Part shown: one piece after another, positions 61,720 through 64,000 of the stretch
Position numbering within the stretch: position 1 is the stretch's first letter
How the letters are laid out: every line of letters begins with the position of its first letter
DNA from: Ficedula albicollis
Taxonomy: Eukaryota; Chordata; Aves; Passeriformes; Muscicapidae
Length of the DNA stretch: 64,000 nt
Reading direction: 5' to 3'
Assembly (NCBI RefSeq): GCF_000247815.1
Contig: NC_021674.1
Coordinates: 31,463,453-31,527,452, forward strand
The notes under the pieces: generated by a model
What the model saw: only the letters and a program-made list of their open reading frames with translations
Database searches by the model: none
Told to the model about the DNA's origin: nothing
Made by a program: the position numbers and the translations under genes

Positions 61720-62097
61720 TGCCTTGCTTCTTGAAGAGAAGACTGATATTAGCTGCAGCTTCCTAACACTACCTGAGACTCCTCAGCTCATCTGCCTTCC
61801 CCCAGCACCTCCAGGAATGCTTGAGGCTCCATGGGGCAGTGAAAAGGGCTGAGCCCTAAGCCCAGGGTGACTTGGCTTGGTGACATGTGCTGTGAGTGCT
61901 GCTGCACCGAGAGGGTGCCTTGCTTCTTGAAGAGAAGACTGATATTAGCTGCAGCTTCCTAACACCACCTGAGACTCCTCAGCTCATCTGCCTTCCCCCA
62001 GCACCTCCAGGAATGCTTGAGGCTCCATGGGGCAGTGAAAAGGGCTGAGCCCTAAGCCCAGGGTGACTTGGCTTGGTGACATGTGCTGTGAGTGCTG
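61720..62097. repeat. 196-bp tandem duplication (second copy about 182 bp)
   Basis: TGCCTTGCTTCTTGAAGAGA begins at 61720 and 61916. The copies share the whole path through CTCCAGGAATGCTTGAGG and GGTGACATGTGCTGTGAGTG, with one visible difference (AACACTACC against AACACCACC). The second copy ends before the CTGCACCGAGAGGG end of the first and runs directly into the next duplication. Confidence 0.95.
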
Positions 62098-62100
62098 CCC

Positions 62101-62228
62101 CACACCTGTCTGCAGATGTGCCGGCAGCATGTTGGTGGAGCTGCTTCTGCATTGTGTTATTTCCCACACCTGTCTGCAGATGTGCCAGCAGCGTGTTGGT
62201 GGAGCTGCTTCTGCATTGTGTTATTCAC
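62101..62228. repeat. 64-bp tandem duplication, 2 copies
   Basis: CACACCTGTCTGCAGATGTG starts at 62101 and 62165. Both copies contain GTTGGTGGAGCTGCTTCTGC and end TTGTGTTATT. Differences are GCCGGCAGCATG against GCCAGCAGCGTG. Confidence 0.95.
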
Positions 62229-62561
62229 CTCCATACCCCACCCAGCATGGCTACACCTGAAACCAGTGTCTGCAGACAGAGCAGGCTGCAATGTTTGTGC
62301 TAATTTTTTTTTTTAATAAATGAATTGTTTTGAATAATCAGTTATGAATATCAGTGGAAAATTCCCTGGCAAAATATGTCAATATGAACATCTTCTTTGT
62401 TCTGGGTTGAGAAATATATATTCATAGATATAAAAAATTCAAAATTTTATTGCAATTTTTATTGTAATGCTTTTTAACTTAACGAGAGCCCCTCAGCATG
62501 CACATCACCATATAAAAGACTTGAAATATTGCTGGTTTATTTTCTTTCTTAAATCATGACG
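62229..62561. other. unique AT-rich DNA left of the palindrome
   Basis: From about 62300 the sequence turns sharply AT-rich after the GC-rich duplications. A T-run lies at 62305-62314. No gene was seen. Confidence 0.55.
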
Positions 62562-62758
62562 GACAGCTGCTATTTAGTACTAATTAAAACACCTTATCTT
62601 TTTTTCACAGATCAAAGTGTCTCCTGTTTGTTTTGTAATGAAGCAGTGTGACACTTTTTGTGTTTGACTTTTTCTCAGACTGTTTCATTACAAACAAAAG
62701 TCACTTTGATCTGTAGAGAAAGATAAGATTTTTTAATTAGTACTATATAACAGCTGCC
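62562..62758. repeat. long imperfect palindrome (arms about 85-92 bp, loop about 19 bp)
   Basis: The left arm is 62562-62653 and the right arm 62673-62758, in reverse-complement orientation. In my hand alignment about 50 of the outer 57 positions match, and the inner third is weaker with small gaps. Elements conserved in both arms are the E-box CAGCTG (62564-62569 and 62751-62756), TAATTA (62581-62586 and 62734-62739), the GATA-type CTTATCT/AGATAAG (62593-62599 and 62721-62727) and the TCF/LEF-type AGATCAAAG (62609-62617 and 62704-62712). Outside the arms, TTAA occurs on both sides (62549 and 62770), which could be chance in AT-rich DNA. Candidate identities are a palindromic MITE-like element, one of the ancient hairpin-shaped repeats exapted as conserved elements in amniotes, or a transcribed hairpin. 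The family cannot be named from sequence alone. Confidence 0.92.
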
Positions 62759-64000
62759 CTCAATTGCGCTTAAAAATAGAAGAATGGAAAGCTTCAAATC
62801 TCTTGTCATATCATGCACTAAAACTTTGTCCTAAAACAGGCAGAAATCTGTAAAACACAAAAAAGACGTGAATTAGGATTTTTAACAGATGCCTTGAAAT
62901 TCCGGATGTAAACGAAATACAAAATGTAAACCCAAAATCCCCAAGCTGGAAACACTATGAGGATCCATAGTGTCAGGGGAAAAAAATTGATTTGGTTTGC
63001 AAATATCTCTCAGAATTACTCTTTGCATGGAAAAGTTGAGGGTCTTGCCCTGAAAATCAGCAGGCAAGGGCTAAGAAGAAAATCATGGGACAATTTTTTG
63101 GCATGTTAGGACAACCCACAGCCTTGGTGTTCCCCTGGCTCCTCTTCACTTCTAGACATTGAAATAGCCACGTCTGTTAGATTCGTATCTGCTGCTCTGT
63201 ATGAACATTGCCTTGAGCAGCAGAGTCCCATTCTTGACTGGCACCTGATCATACTGCAGATGAAGAGCAATAAAGCATCTTTTGGCAAGGAGACAGCACC
63301 TCTTTCCTGTTACACTCACATTTTGAAGCAGCCTTTCCAAAGAGGACTTCCTAGAAATTTATTACCCCTAACTCCAGGTCAGGCACCCACTTTGAACATC
63401 AGAACCTTTGATTTTCTGCACTAGCTCTGTACCAAATTTTGGGACAAATCCAGACTTCCAGCCCTTCTCTCCAGACCAATTCACAGTCTGGGAGCTGGCT
63501 GCCTACTGTTTCATGCTTTCTGGTGGTGGCCTCTCTCAGCAGCTGTGATTCACCCCAGAACTTTCTCTCTCAAGGGAATGCTGATGTCTGCAGCAGATGA
63601 GCATCATCCCTGCAGCTGACTCCTACCTGTGGAGCTTGCAGGGAGCCAGAGGAATGATTCCCAGCTTTCCCATCTCCCAGGTCTCATTTCAGCCAACTCA
63701 CCAGAACAACACCACACACACCAAACACAGCCCTCGCTGCTGTGAGCATCAAGGAAGGTCCCCTGCCCCACTGATGGTGAGGTTCCCTCAACTAAAGGAC
63801 CTGCTCCTGGGGAAAGACTGCATGGAAGCAGGAGGGATGGCAAGGGAGAACAGCAGCATCCCTGCCAGCAGCACATCTCCACCAGCAGCCAGCTCCACAC
63901 GCTTCACGGGAGGTAGTAAAACCCTGGCCGTGGACAGTTATGCAACAGGCTTCCTTGTCTAGCTCGCAGCAATTATTGTCATGCACGATGAAGATTTATA
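62759..64000. other. unique non-coding DNA right of the palindrome
   Basis: AT-rich to about 63100, then mixed composition. No gene recognised; the 121-codon frame at 63597-63962 has no domain and overlaps a minus-strand frame of similar length. Confidence 0.5.

Overview
The window looks like non-coding DNA from a bird nuclear genome. The strongest evidence is three diverged CR1 (chicken repeat 1) LINE fragments. They sit at 6450-7112 (minus orientation), 35585-35806 (plus, with the typical ATTCTATG-type 3' tail) and about 52085-53215 (plus, reverse-transcriptase region). No mammalian-type L1 or Alu, no bacterial operon structure and no viral gene set was seen. Passerine origin is plausible but not demonstrable here. 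No protein-coding exon, rRNA, tRNA or CRISPR array could be supported. Almost every long open frame is either inside a simple repeat, inside a CR1 remnant, or a short random frame without recognisable domains. The window is most likely intergenic or deep intronic.

Layout. 1-4580 is unique DNA with a small 39-bp duplication. 4581-5843 is a pure minisatellite of about 115 copies of the 11-mer TTTCAGGGAAG, grading into GGGAA pentamers. A CR1 in minus orientation follows at 6450-7112. 7113-16214 is unique DNA with an inverted repeat and CpG-bearing stretch near 9.1 kb and a 67-bp duplication. 16215-16759 is a pure GAGGA array (about 109 copies). 16760-31809 is unique DNA with an AT-rich TATA/CATA block near 25.1-25.4 kb and two small duplications. 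31810-32435 is a 313-bp tandem duplication. 35585-35806 is the 3' end of a CR1. 42593-42634 is a GATA microsatellite and 43387-43804 is a three-copy repeat with 120/150/148-bp units. 44201-44246 is a compact hairpin and 45181-45420 is a CpG cluster. 48331-48652 holds three separate GGGAA arrays. 50771-50965 is a 100-bp duplication. A CR1 reverse-transcriptase fragment covers 52085-53215. 55552-55737, 60456-60655 and 61720-62228 are further local duplications. The right end is AT-rich and holds a long imperfect palindrome (62562-62758).

Two things stand out. First, low-copy local tandem duplications are very frequent: about 16 events, with units from 23 to 313 bp. Second, the long inverted repeat at 62.6-62.8 kb keeps the same regulatory-like motifs in both arms (E-box, homeodomain, GATA and TCF/LEF cores). 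It could be an old palindromic transposon, an exapted conserved element, or a transcribed hairpin. I found no gene system that I can claim as a new functional pathway. All positions, copy numbers and identities are hand-read from the sequence; no search or alignment program was run.
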